A stretch of 49,417 bases of DNA. Origin: Segatella cerevisiae. GTDB taxonomy: Bacteria; Bacteroidota; Bacteroidia; Bacteroidales; Bacteroidaceae. Below are positions 16,775 through 25,186 of this stretch, piece after piece; the stretch's first letter is position 1, and each line of letters opens with the position of its first letter. The notes below the pieces were generated by a model. That model was not told the origin of the DNA, ran no database searches, and saw only the letters and a program-made list of their open reading frames with translations. The stretch covers positions 1 through 49,417 of the forward strand of contig NZ_JAMXLY010000023.1 of assembly GCF_024054555.1 (NCBI RefSeq). Reading direction: 5' to 3'. The translations under genes and the position numbers were made by a program.

Positions 16775-19300
16775 CTATTTACCGGCATCAGGACCCAGCA
16801 CTTCATGAAGGAACCACTGGCTATTGGCATCATTCAGTTTCTGCTCCTTCAGGATAGCAGGCAGATTCTTCAGATGGTCATTGAATGCCTGAACGAGAGC
16901 ACTGAACTTCTCAGGATAGTAGGTAATGCTCCGTCCCGTAGAGGCCATCGTACCCAGTTCTTCATTCAGGACAATCCCGGCATCCTTGTATTTCAAGCCT
17001 ACCACTGCATCGCGGAGTCTCCTGGAAGTACCGATAAAGCCGTTCAGGTCAGGAACAGCACCTGCAGGATAGGTGATAACTACCTGCTTCTCTGACGAAC
17101 AGGAAGTGACCGGAACCTTCACCGTCAGCTTCAGGCTGTTTCCGTCGTAAGAATAGTCCGCTTTCTCTCCGCCGCAGGTGACGCTTGAAGGGACACCCTT
17201 GCAGTTGACGCACACATAGAACTGCCTCTCCGAAGGCATATCCTTGTACTGTCCCTTACGGGCACCGACAGTCACCGTGAGCCGGTTGCCGTCATAGCGG
17301 TAGCTCAGGGGCGTGCGGGCATAGTTCGTCGCATAGTCCTTGTCATTGCCGTTATCCTCATACAGTGAGAAAGAACCCTTGTCAGCACCGGGGAAGATAT
17401 TGACATAGATGTCATCATCCGTACCCTTCAGGTTCTTCACACGGCCCAGGAACGGAAGGATGGAACCCGCCTTGATGTAGATCGGGTATTCGTCGATCTT
17501 GAAATACCGGGTCACCGTCTGGCCGCCTTTCAGCAGCGTACCCGTCTCCCACTCATACCAGTCATTGCCGGCAGGCAACCATACCTTCTGTTCAGCATAG
17601 CCGTCCTTCATCGGTTTGGTGACAGGTGCTATCAGCATGTCGTCACCGAACATGTATTCGTCCCTGAAGGAATAAGCCTCCTTATTCTCGGGATAGTCGT
17701 AATACATCGGGCGGCAAAGCGACACACCCGTATCATAGGTGTTCCGAGCCATCGTATAGATATAGGGATTCATCGTATAGCGCTGCAGTATCGTATTGCG
17801 CAGGACATTGAAGATCGTGTCGTTGAACACCCACGGTTCCTTGCGCAGGCCCGCATTCTTCGTCGTATGCGTACGCATGACCGCACTGACCGCGCCGAAC
17901 TGCATCCAGCGCGCGAACAACTCGGGATTGATATGGTCTGCGCCCATGTGCCCGCCTATGTCATGGCTCCAGTAGCCGTAAAGGACATTCGACGCCGTGG
18001 AATTGAAATAAGGCTGGTAGTCGAGCGAGTTCCAGGAGATCTTCGTATCGCCGGAGAAACCGATCTGATAGCGGTGGTTGCCGAGTCCGCCCCAGCGGTG
18101 GTAGAGCATCGGGCGGTCCTCGCCCTCACGCTGCATGTGGGTGAAGAACACATAGTTCAACCACCACGTATTGCTCAGGCTGTCCACCTTCTTGTCGTAA
18201 GGCCACTGCTGCCAGTCCAGCCACCAGAAGCTCACGCCCTGGCGGTGCATCGGGTCGAGGATGTCCTTGAAGACCGTCGTCATCAGTTTCTTGTCCGAAG
18301 CCACCCAGGGAATCGTCTGCCTGGAGGCAGGGTCGACGCCCATGTCACGGGCGACTGCAGGGTACTGTTCCTCATAGGGAGCGACACCTTCCGCAGGGTG
18401 CAGGTTCAGGGTGACGTCCAGTTGGTCGTCGTGCAGGTAATTGAGGAGTTTCGGGGGATCGGGGAACAGCCGCCGGTTCCAGGTCCAGCCGGTCCAACTG
18501 CCCTTGCCCTTCTCCGTATAGTGCCAGTCCATGTCGATGACCAGGACATCCAGGGGGATATCATAGGCCTTGAACTTGTCGATGACGTCCCGGAGTTCGT
18601 CATCCGAATAACTCCAATAGCGCGACCACCAGTAGCCGAAGGCATACTTGGGGGGCATGGGCACCTTGCCGGAGAAAAGCGTGAAGTCCTTCAGAGCCGA
18701 CTTGTAGTTATGGCCGTAGGCCATAAAATACCAGTCCTGGCCGCCATCGCTGCTGCGCTTCTCCACCCAGGGCCATTCGGAATTGTCAAACAGGAAATTC
18801 CGGGAATCGTCTATCAGCGTCCAGCCGTCAGTGGCCAGAAGCCCCTTCTCCAGTTGCAGTTTCTTCTTTTCATAGGAATAGTAGTCGCCGTCACAGCCGT
18901 CCAGGGTCCGGTATGTCCCCATCAGGTTGCCCTTCTGCTGCATTCCCGGGCGCCATGAAAACTTGAAGAACTTCCTTGCCGATACCACAGACAAATTGGA
19001 AGGGGTGAACTTTCCACTGTTCCTCTTGTAAGTCAGTACCAGTTTGTCTGTTTGGATGACCACTTTCCTGTTGTCCGCCTTAATTTTATAGTTCACGTGG
19101 GGATACTGCCGGTTGACGGCTACGAACGAACGGTTGTCCGTAAATTTCCCGTCAGGCGAATATTCCATCCGGAGCGTTCCGTCAGAGATGACCGTAAACC
19201 TGACAGAGTTGTCCTTATAAGCGACATTGGACACGGCCTGTGCCAATGCACTCCCGACAGAAAGTAGCATAATAAGACATGTACATAGTGTTTTTTTCAT
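16775..19300 (-). CDS. GH31 glycoside hydrolase (alpha-glucosidase-like)
   Basis: 841 residues with a Sec signal peptide ending SALAQA, so exported. An N-terminal beta-sandwich (about 25-215) leads to the (beta/alpha)8 barrel. The likely nucleophile is Asp362 in FWWLDWQQW and the acid/base Asp418 in GFSGD. A C-terminal DUF5110-like beta domain and a helical tail of about 90 residues follow. The WLDWQQ form differs from the WxDMNE of classical alpha-glucosidases, so substrate specificity is open; it could attack alpha-linked glucose ends of sucrose-type fructans or another alpha-glycan. The coding sequence is visibly more GC-rich than its neighbours. It has its own -7 box at 19349-19356 and a terminator on each side. 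Confidence 0.85.
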   Translation of the reverse strand: MKKTLCTCLIMLLSVGSALAQAVSNVAYKDNSVRFTVISDGTLRMEYSPDGKFTDNRSFVAVNRQYPHVNYKIKADNRKVVIQTDKLVLTYKRNSGKFTPSNLSVVSARKFFKFSWRPGMQQKGNLMGTYRTLDGCDGDYYSYEKKKLQLEKGLLATDGWTLIDDSRNFLFDNSEWPWVEKRSSDGGQDWYFMAYGHNYKSALKDFTLFSGKVPMPPKYAFGYWWSRYWSYSDDELRDVIDKFKAYDIPLDVLVIDMDWHYTEKGKGSWTGWTWNRRLFPDPPKLLNYLHDDQLDVTLNLHPAEGVAPYEEQYPAVARDMGVDPASRQTIPWVASDKKLMTTVFKDILDPMHRQGVSFWWLDWQQWPYDKKVDSLSNTWWLNYVFFTHMQREGEDRPMLYHRWGGLGNHRYQIGFSGDTKISWNSLDYQPYFNSTASNVLYGYWSHDIGGHMGADHINPELFARWMQFGAVSAVMRTHTTKNAGLRKEPWVFNDTIFNVLRNTILQRYTMNPYIYTMARNTYDTGVSLCRPMYYDYPENKEAYSFRDEYMFGDDMLIAPVTKPMKDGYAEQKVWLPAGNDWYEWETGTLLKGGQTVTRYFKIDEYPIYIKAGSILPFLGRVKNLKGTDDDIYVNIFPGADKGSFSLYEDNGNDKDYATNYARTPLSYRYDGNRLTVTVGARKGQYKDMPSERQFYVCVNCKGVPSSVTCGGEKADYSYDGNSLKLTVKVPVTSCSSEKQVVITYPAGAVPDLNGFIGTSRRLRDAVVGLKYKDAGIVLNEELGTMASTGRSITYYPEKFSALVQAFNDHLKNLPAILKEQKLNDANSQWFLHEVLGPDAGK

Positions 19301-19348
19301 CGAGTATAGTTTTATAATTGGTTAGTTGCAGAAACTCTTGTCTTTTTG

Positions 19349-19356
19349 CAAAGATA
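19349..19356 (-). promoter_or_regulatory. -7 box of the GH31 gene
   Basis: TATCTTTG on the minus strand 48 bases before the start codon. No TTTG lies at the right distance, which could mean activator dependence. Confidence 0.5.
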
Positions 19357-19399
19357 ATGGAATTTATCGAAAAAATCACTAAGAGTCTATAAATAAATT

Positions 19400-19435
19400 G
19401 CGCCGGAAGAATAATTTCTAATATTCTACCGGCGC
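19400..19435 (-). terminator. hairpin after the fructokinase gene
   Basis: GCGCCGG/CCGGCGC outer arms and AGAATA/TATTCT inner arms separated by an A-A mismatch give a strong stem. The downstream minus-strand sequence is AT-rich (AATTTATTTATAG). It separates the fructan unit from the GH31 gene. Confidence 0.65.
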
Positions 19436-19517
19436 TATCAGTCCATTACTTATCACTCGGATTCAGATCCAAGCGAAGTATAACGGCAATGAACTCTATT
19501 TTAGACCAATCCATCCA

Positions 19518-20399
19518 TCAGTCAACTCTGTCTGTAAATTTCTTAGGCAAAGGAGGCATTGCCCCATCTTGAGTGCAGACGTAGGCACTCACGTCAACTG
19601 CCAATTGATGAGCCTCAGGCACTGACATACCCCTGAGTATGGCAGCACAGAAACTCCCTGTAAATGAGTCACCTGCACCTACCGTATCAGCCACCTTCAC
19701 CTGAGGAGTCTTCTGGAAGGACATTGATCCGTGAGTAAACACATAACTGCCATTGACCCCACAGGTCAGGACCAACATATTCAAATCGTACTTCCCTAAA
19801 ATGAGCCAGCACTTGTTCTCTATGTCCAATCCGGAATAGCCGAAGATACGCCCCAGGGTAATCAGTTCTTCATCGTTGATCTTCAATACATTGCAGATTT
19901 TCAAAGAATCACAGATAATCTCCTTGGAGTAGAAATTCTGCCGCAGGTTGACATCAAAGATCTTCAAACTGTCTTTCGGCATCATCTCCACGAATTTTCT
20001 AATCGTTTGCCGGGAGATCGAATTGCGCTGTGCCAGAGAACCGAAGCACACGGCGCGGCACTGCTTGGCGACAGCTTTAATCTCATCTGTAAAAGGAATA
20101 TTATCCCAAGCCACATCAGTCTTGATATCATAGGATGGAACTCCCATCTCATCCACTGTAACCTGGACTGTGCCCGTAGGGAAATCCACCCGCGGCATCA
20201 CGTAATGAAGCCCTTTCTGGTCAAACTCATCCAATGTTTCTCTGCCGAGGGAATCTTCACCGACAGCACTGACTGCCAATGCATCCAGCCCGAACTGAGA
20301 GGCATGAAAGGCAAAATTTGCCGGAGCACCCCCCAATTTCTTTCCTTCTGGGAAAACATCCCACAATGCTTCTCCAATACCTACTACCTTCTGATTCAT
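19518..20399 (-). CDS. PfkB-family sugar kinase, probably fructokinase
   Basis: 293 residues of ribokinase/PfkB fold. The N-terminal block GEALWDVFPEGKKLGGAPANFAFH splits into the substrate-binding GGAPAN motif, and DTVGAGDSFTG (238-248) contains the catalytic base Asp244 and the anion hole. Length and motifs match bacterial fructokinases. It follows the FHS permease by five bases and belongs to the fructan locus, so phosphorylation of imported fructose is the likely role. It is cytoplasmic. Confidence 0.9.
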   Translation of the reverse strand: MNQKVVGIGEALWDVFPEGKKLGGAPANFAFHASQFGLDALAVSAVGEDSLGRETLDEFDQKGLHYVMPRVDFPTGTVQVTVDEMGVPSYDIKTDVAWDNIPFTDEIKAVAKQCRAVCFGSLAQRNSISRQTIRKFVEMMPKDSLKIFDVNLRQNFYSKEIICDSLKICNVLKINDEELITLGRIFGYSGLDIENKCWLILGKYDLNMLVLTCGVNGSYVFTHGSMSFQKTPQVKVADTVGAGDSFTGSFCAAILRGMSVPEAHQLAVDVSAYVCTQDGAMPPLPKKFTDRVD

Positions 20400-20404
20400 T
20401 TTAA

Positions 20405-21577
20405 TTAATATTTTACTTTTCCGATATAAGTGATTAAATAGACAGCTCCGGCTGCCATGACAGCTACAGCCCCTGCCTGTCCGACAGCATCACTTGCAAA
20501 TCCCATAATGAGCGGGAATACAGTACCCCCGAAGAGTCCCATGATCATCAGTCCGCTGACCTCATTCTTCTTGTCGGGAACAGAGAGGAGTGCCTGAGTA
20601 TAGACCATAGAGAAAACGTTTGAATTGCCGTAGCCTACCAATGCGATGGCGATATACAGAACGGTCTTGGTGGTACCCGCGAACATGCCCACCATTGACA
20701 GGACGATCATGGTGACACTGATAATAAAGAATGCCCTGTGGTTCATCACCCGAAGGAAGAAAGAACCCGTGAGGCATCCTATCGTCCTGAAGATGAAATA
20801 CAGGGACGTTGCAAAGGCTGCTTCGTTAAGGGTCATCCCCAAACGCTCGATGAGCAGCTTCGGTGCCATCGTATTCGTACCCACGTCTATTCCTACATGG
20901 CACATGATGCCGATGAACGACAGTAAGACGATCGGTGTGCCGAGAAGTTTGAAGCAAGCCTTGAACTGATGTCCGACAGAAGTGAACTCATTACTGTCCT
21001 TGACATCATTTTCTATAGAAGTAGCTGCCAACAGGACAGTCGCAATGACACTCACGATGAAATAGATCAGGAACAGCACCCTCCAGCCGAGACCGAGAAC
21101 CGGGATGACCGCAGTTGCTCCCCACATAGCCAGATACGGGGCAAGGAACGAGGCTATGGCTTTGACAAACTGTCCGAACGTAAGCGTCGAAGCCAGGTTA
21201 TTGCCTGCAATCAATGAAGAGACCAGAGGATTGAGGGAGGTCTGCATGATCGCATTGCCGATGCCCAACAAAGAGAATGACACCAGCATGATAATGAAAT
21301 TGTCCCCGAAAATAGGCAACAGCAGTGACAGTATCGTCACACCCAAAGACAGCAACACCGTTTTCTTCCGCCCTATCTTATTCATCAGCACCCCTGTAGG
21401 CACGGAGAAGATCAGGAACCAGAAGAAAACCAGGGACGGGAAGATATTGGCGACCTTGTCCGTCAGGTTCAAGTCAGCCTTTACATAATTGGATGCTATT
21501 CCCACGAGGTCGACGAAACCCATGGCAAAAAAGCACAACATGATAGGAACAAGAGTGGTCTTTTTATATTTACTCAT
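20405..21577 (-). CDS. FHS-family (FucP-like) sugar permease, probably for fructose
   Basis: 390 residues, about 12 membrane helices of the major facilitator fold. FFAMGFVDLVGIASNYVKADL in helix 1 and the loop PTGVLMNKIGRKKT after helix 2 are typical; GSFFLRVMNHR and MVYTQALLS occur in the second half. Members of this group in Bacteroides move fructose, glucose or fucose across the inner membrane with protons. Position between GH32 and the fructokinase points to fructose. Spacing of 19 bases to GH32 and five to the kinase indicates co-transcription. Confidence 0.85.
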   Translation of the reverse strand: MSKYKKTTLVPIMLCFFAMGFVDLVGIASNYVKADLNLTDKVANIFPSLVFFWFLIFSVPTGVLMNKIGRKKTVLLSLGVTILSLLLPIFGDNFIIMLVSFSLLGIGNAIMQTSLNPLVSSLIAGNNLASTLTFGQFVKAIASFLAPYLAMWGATAVIPVLGLGWRVLFLIYFIVSVIATVLLAATSIENDVKDSNEFTSVGHQFKACFKLLGTPIVLLSFIGIMCHVGIDVGTNTMAPKLLIERLGMTLNEAAFATSLYFIFRTIGCLTGSFFLRVMNHRAFFIISVTMIVLSMVGMFAGTTKTVLYIAIALVGYGNSNVFSMVYTQALLSVPDKKNEVSGLMIMGLFGGTVFPLIMGFASDAVGQAGAVAVMAAGAVYLITYIGKVKY

Positions 21578-21596
21578 AATCTATATTTCTAAAAAA

Positions 21597-23324
21597 TTAT
21601 TTACCCAGTGAAAAGATTCTCGTTGTCGCCTTCCCCTTTACGACCAGTTTATCATAGGGAACTGTCGGGAAGACCAGATTGGTCATGGCCATCTTCCCGT
21701 CAGCGTCAAAAGCCTCTATGCTGGAATGGTCGATGAATATCCGGAGTTGACTGATCCTGCCGTTCACGGGAGCGGTGGTCTTCGTCGGAAAAGCCTCACT
21801 GAAAGAAGTGTCCCCACTCTTTCGCCGGTCCATAGAGAATGTTCTGTTCTTGGCATCATAGGCGAGTTGGACATATTCCCCCTTGCCATTCTTCAATGTC
21901 AGGACACAGTTGCCTTTCACCTTAGCCGTAATCTCACAAACTGAAGTAGGATGACTGATCTTTTTCCCCCGAAGCCCCAATAGTTCTTTGGAAGGTGAAA
22001 CACTGGCGTAGGTTTCCCCCTGGTATTCATACAGTCCCAGATCACGGGGTACAGAGTTGGCGGAACGGTATTGCATGGTCGGAACCTGATTGCCATACTG
22101 CCAGTTGCTCATCCATGCCAGCGCTACATGACGGCCCTCAGGCGCATCATTGAAAGTCACCGTGGCATAATGGTCTTTTCCGTAGTCCAGCCATTTCTTC
22201 GTTTCGGGCTTTGACTCACAGGTAAATTTATGACCGTCAAACTGTCCCACGAAGTACTGGGTGGCAGAACCGCCTGCTGGTCCTCCGGGATTGATATTGC
22301 AGATCAGAAGCCATTTCCGCTGATTGGTACCACTCACTGGCAGTTCCATCAGGTCAGGACATTCCCAAACGCCGGCATGACTGCCGTAACCCTGTCCGAA
22401 ACTACTCTCGAAGGTCCAGTCTTTCAGATTCCCTGAAGAATAAATGCGCATTTCCTGGCCAGCAGCAAGGATCATGTTCCACATCTTCGCTTCATGGTTC
22501 CAGAAGACATGAGGGTCACGGAAATCAGGCACATCAGATGTAATAATCGGATTCCCGGAATATTTCGTAAACGTACGGCCGTTGTCCGTACTATAGGCCA
22601 TGCTCTGGACCTGATTCTCACCGTTGGAAGTATAAAAGGCAATCACTGTCCCTCTCCCGAAACCTGCGGTATTGGCAGAATCCACAACGCAGGAGCCGCT
22701 GAATATCGTCCCCAGATCATCCGGTACTATGGCATTGGGCAAGTGCTTCCAATGTACGAGGTCAGTGCTGACGGAATGTCCCCAGGTCATGTTTTCCCAC
22801 TGTGAACCATAAGGATTATACTGGTAATAAAGGTGCCACTCGCCATCCTTGTAGAACATACCGTTAGGATCATTCATCCATCCCCATAAGGGCGTATGAT
22901 GATAAGACGGGCGGAATTTTTCACGGTTGGCGGTATTGAAAGCGTCCGAGTCTTTCATCAATTTCCAACAGGCAAAATCTTTTAGGGAACCGGTAAACCT
23001 GCGGTTGCCCGTAAAAGAAATATCCAGTAAGATGTCATTCCCTTCGGATTTTGTCAATTCCAGCGGAACATAATAATCCATTTTGTCAATCGCCAGACGG
23101 CAATTGAGCGTCTGAAGAAGGTGACCGTCTTTCAGGATCCGAACCCGGGCGTTGTCCTCCTTTTCCTCAACGGGAAGGAGCAGATAACGGCTGTTCGTCT
23201 CTACCCGAAGCATTGCGTGATTGTCACTCAACTGCTGCACTTTAATGGCCTGTGCATCAGCTGACAGACATCCGAAAGTCAGCAATGCTGTAAATATACA
23301 TATTTTCAGATACTTCATACTCAT
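21597..23324 (-). CDS. GH32 fructan hydrolase (levanase/inulinase type)
   Basis: 575 residues with a signal peptide ending near SADAQA (the second Met at residue 3 may be the real start). After an N-terminal segment of about 140 residues comes the five-bladed propeller: WMNDPNG with nucleophile Asp152, FRDPH with transition-state stabiliser Asp270, and WECPD with acid/base Glu321. The C-terminal beta-sandwich includes IFIDHSSIEAF. It hydrolyses beta-fructofuranosyl links of levan, inulin or sucrose. Lipobox is not canonical, so a periplasmic location is more likely than the surface. It follows susD after a hairpin. Confidence 0.92.
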   Translation of the reverse strand: MSMKYLKICIFTALLTFGCLSADAQAIKVQQLSDNHAMLRVETNSRYLLLPVEEKEDNARVRILKDGHLLQTLNCRLAIDKMDYYVPLELTKSEGNDILLDISFTGNRRFTGSLKDFACWKLMKDSDAFNTANREKFRPSYHHTPLWGWMNDPNGMFYKDGEWHLYYQYNPYGSQWENMTWGHSVSTDLVHWKHLPNAIVPDDLGTIFSGSCVVDSANTAGFGRGTVIAFYTSNGENQVQSMAYSTDNGRTFTKYSGNPIITSDVPDFRDPHVFWNHEAKMWNMILAAGQEMRIYSSGNLKDWTFESSFGQGYGSHAGVWECPDLMELPVSGTNQRKWLLICNINPGGPAGGSATQYFVGQFDGHKFTCESKPETKKWLDYGKDHYATVTFNDAPEGRHVALAWMSNWQYGNQVPTMQYRSANSVPRDLGLYEYQGETYASVSPSKELLGLRGKKISHPTSVCEITAKVKGNCVLTLKNGKGEYVQLAYDAKNRTFSMDRRKSGDTSFSEAFPTKTTAPVNGRISQLRIFIDHSSIEAFDADGKMAMTNLVFPTVPYDKLVVKGKATTRIFSLGK

Positions 23325-23403
23325 TTAGGTCTTTAATTTTTATTAAAACAGATAGAAAAATATTTAAAGTAAATTTAAATTCCTTCCGACCCCTCTTAAA
23401 TCA

Positions 23404-23428
23404 AAGAGATAGGCTGAGCCTATCTCTT
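23404..23428 (-). terminator. hairpin between susD and GH32
   Basis: AAGAGATAGGC and its exact complement around a three-base loop, 11 bp. The U-tract after it on the minus strand is weak, so it could be a partial terminator or an mRNA-end stabiliser that raises susCD expression over downstream enzymes, as is common in such loci. Confidence 0.6.
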
Positions 23429-23433
23429 CATTT

Positions 23434-25161
23434 TCAATAACCAGGATTCTGCTTATAGACGCCATCGACACCTCCGGCATAATAAATCTGGTTGTAAGGT
23501 ATTGGACAGTATTCATCGTGGTCCGTATCAAATTTTGCATTGCTATAATAAGGAGAGATCTTAACCTCGTGCTTATAGAAATTATTCAATGTGGATTTTG
23601 CGATACCCCAACGAACCAAGTCGAAGAATCTCTGACCTTCCATTGCAAACTCCAGTCGACGTTCCCATCTGAGAGCAGTACGGGCATAGTCCTGACTGAC
23701 TCCGGTTGTAGGATAAGTAGAGATCTTGCAGTTAGTAGCCCAACCTTTAATCAAAGACATACTCTGAGAGTTACCGGCACGTGTACGGATCTGGTTAATG
23801 ATGGACATGGCATCCGGGATATTACTGTTCAGTTCTATCTCAGCTTCAGCCTTCAGCAAAAGGATATCAGCGAACCTCAATTCAATCTGATCGATAGTCG
23901 TAGCATAGAAAGGATCGATCTTGATGTATTCCGTACTATTAGGAGAGCAGCACTCCTTCAGAGATGCGTAATCACCATACACTGCCTCGTTACGGATCCA
24001 ACTCTTCTTGTAAATCGTGTCCGTATCATATTTGTAAGGATAGCCCGGCATGGCAACAGTATGATAGAGACGGGGGTCAACCTCACTGTTCTTTGTCGTA
24101 TAGTCGTAATCCTTGTCCTCGAAATGATCAAAATCAGGCAGCCCATTCACAGTTTTATAGGCATTGACCAGATCCTGAGAAGGTTTATGGAAATCACATC
24201 CGCCACAACCCTGAGGCCAATTCAGTGCATTTCCCCAATTGAGGCGTCCGAATTTCGTTCCGTCATTTCTGGAGAACTGGATAGACCAGATACTCTCGAC
24301 ACCGTTTTCTATACCGCCATCTGCAGTCGGCAGGAAGTTGCTGGCGAAATCAGGTTGCAAAGCATACTTACCACTATTGATGACAATATTGGCATAATCC
24401 AGTACCTTTTGCATATAAGTTGCATTGATGGTACCGGTGAAGGTATTTGTATCATCACCTTCAGGATAAGCCAACCAAGAATAGCACTTAGCCAGGTAAG
24501 CCGCAGCAGCATATTTGGTCGGTCTGGCAACCTGAGACTGAGTAGCAGGTAAAGCATTGTAAGCGTCCTCAAAATCAGCGATGATCTTCTTCCAGAGATC
24601 CTCGTTGCTATAGATGCGGTTGCCTACAGTCGCATAATCATCCTTATCAATATCTTCCTCAGTAATCCAAGGCACGAACTTGAACAGGATCTTCAATTTA
24701 TAATAAAAGTGAGCCCGCAGGAATTTCATCTCTGCAATCTCCTCCGCCTTGTTCGGATAATTGCTATTGGCAGGCAATTCCAGGGATTGAAGAGCTACAT
24801 TACAGCGTTTGATGCCAATATACAAATGATACCAGAGTTGATCGAGCCCATCCGTCGAAGAATTGACACCTTCAGAAATTTCCAGGAAATGGTAATTGAT
24901 ACAATCCGTTTCATCACGACCACCCTTCTTGGCATCGTCACTTCTCACATCCCCGTAAGGCCAGAGATTGAAAGGATAGGTATAATGGTCATTGCCAAGG
25001 CCGGCATAGGCAGAAGTAACAAGACCTTCTATCTGCTCTTGCTGTTGTACGTAGTCGTCTGTCAGAGTAGAAGTGGCTTCCTGATCCAGGAATGAACCGC
25101 TACATGAAGTCAAGGAAAATGCTGCACTTAAGAAAAGTGTAAATGCGAATATCTTTTTCAT
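23434..25161 (-). CDS. SusD/RagB-family glycan-binding lipoprotein
   Basis: 575 residues. A lipoprotein signal ends at LTSCSG with the lipidated Cys at about residue 20. SFLDQEATSTLTDDYV, the helical TPR-like core and the C-terminal RALRWERRLEFAMEGQRFFDLVRWG block are diagnostic of SusD/RagB. It sits at the cell surface and forms the lid of the SusC transporter encoded 25 bases upstream. In this locus it should bind fructo-oligosaccharides. Confidence 0.95.
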   Translation of the reverse strand: MKKIFAFTLFLSAAFSLTSCSGSFLDQEATSTLTDDYVQQQEQIEGLVTSAYAGLGNDHYTYPFNLWPYGDVRSDDAKKGGRDETDCINYHFLEISEGVNSSTDGLDQLWYHLYIGIKRCNVALQSLELPANSNYPNKAEEIAEMKFLRAHFYYKLKILFKFVPWITEEDIDKDDYATVGNRIYSNEDLWKKIIADFEDAYNALPATQSQVARPTKYAAAAYLAKCYSWLAYPEGDDTNTFTGTINATYMQKVLDYANIVINSGKYALQPDFASNFLPTADGGIENGVESIWSIQFSRNDGTKFGRLNWGNALNWPQGCGGCDFHKPSQDLVNAYKTVNGLPDFDHFEDKDYDYTTKNSEVDPRLYHTVAMPGYPYKYDTDTIYKKSWIRNEAVYGDYASLKECCSPNSTEYIKIDPFYATTIDQIELRFADILLLKAEAEIELNSNIPDAMSIINQIRTRAGNSQSMSLIKGWATNCKISTYPTTGVSQDYARTALRWERRLEFAMEGQRFFDLVRWGIAKSTLNNFYKHEVKISPYYSNAKFDTDHDEYCPIPYNQIYYAGGVDGVYKQNPGY

Positions 25162-25186
25162 ATGATAATATACTAATGAGTTCTAT

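Noticed and set aside
17867..18958. 363-codon open frame on the plus strand inside GH31
   Set aside because: It is antisense to a well supported catalytic region; the high GC of GH31 removes stop codons in the opposite frames. The product is of low complexity with no family features.
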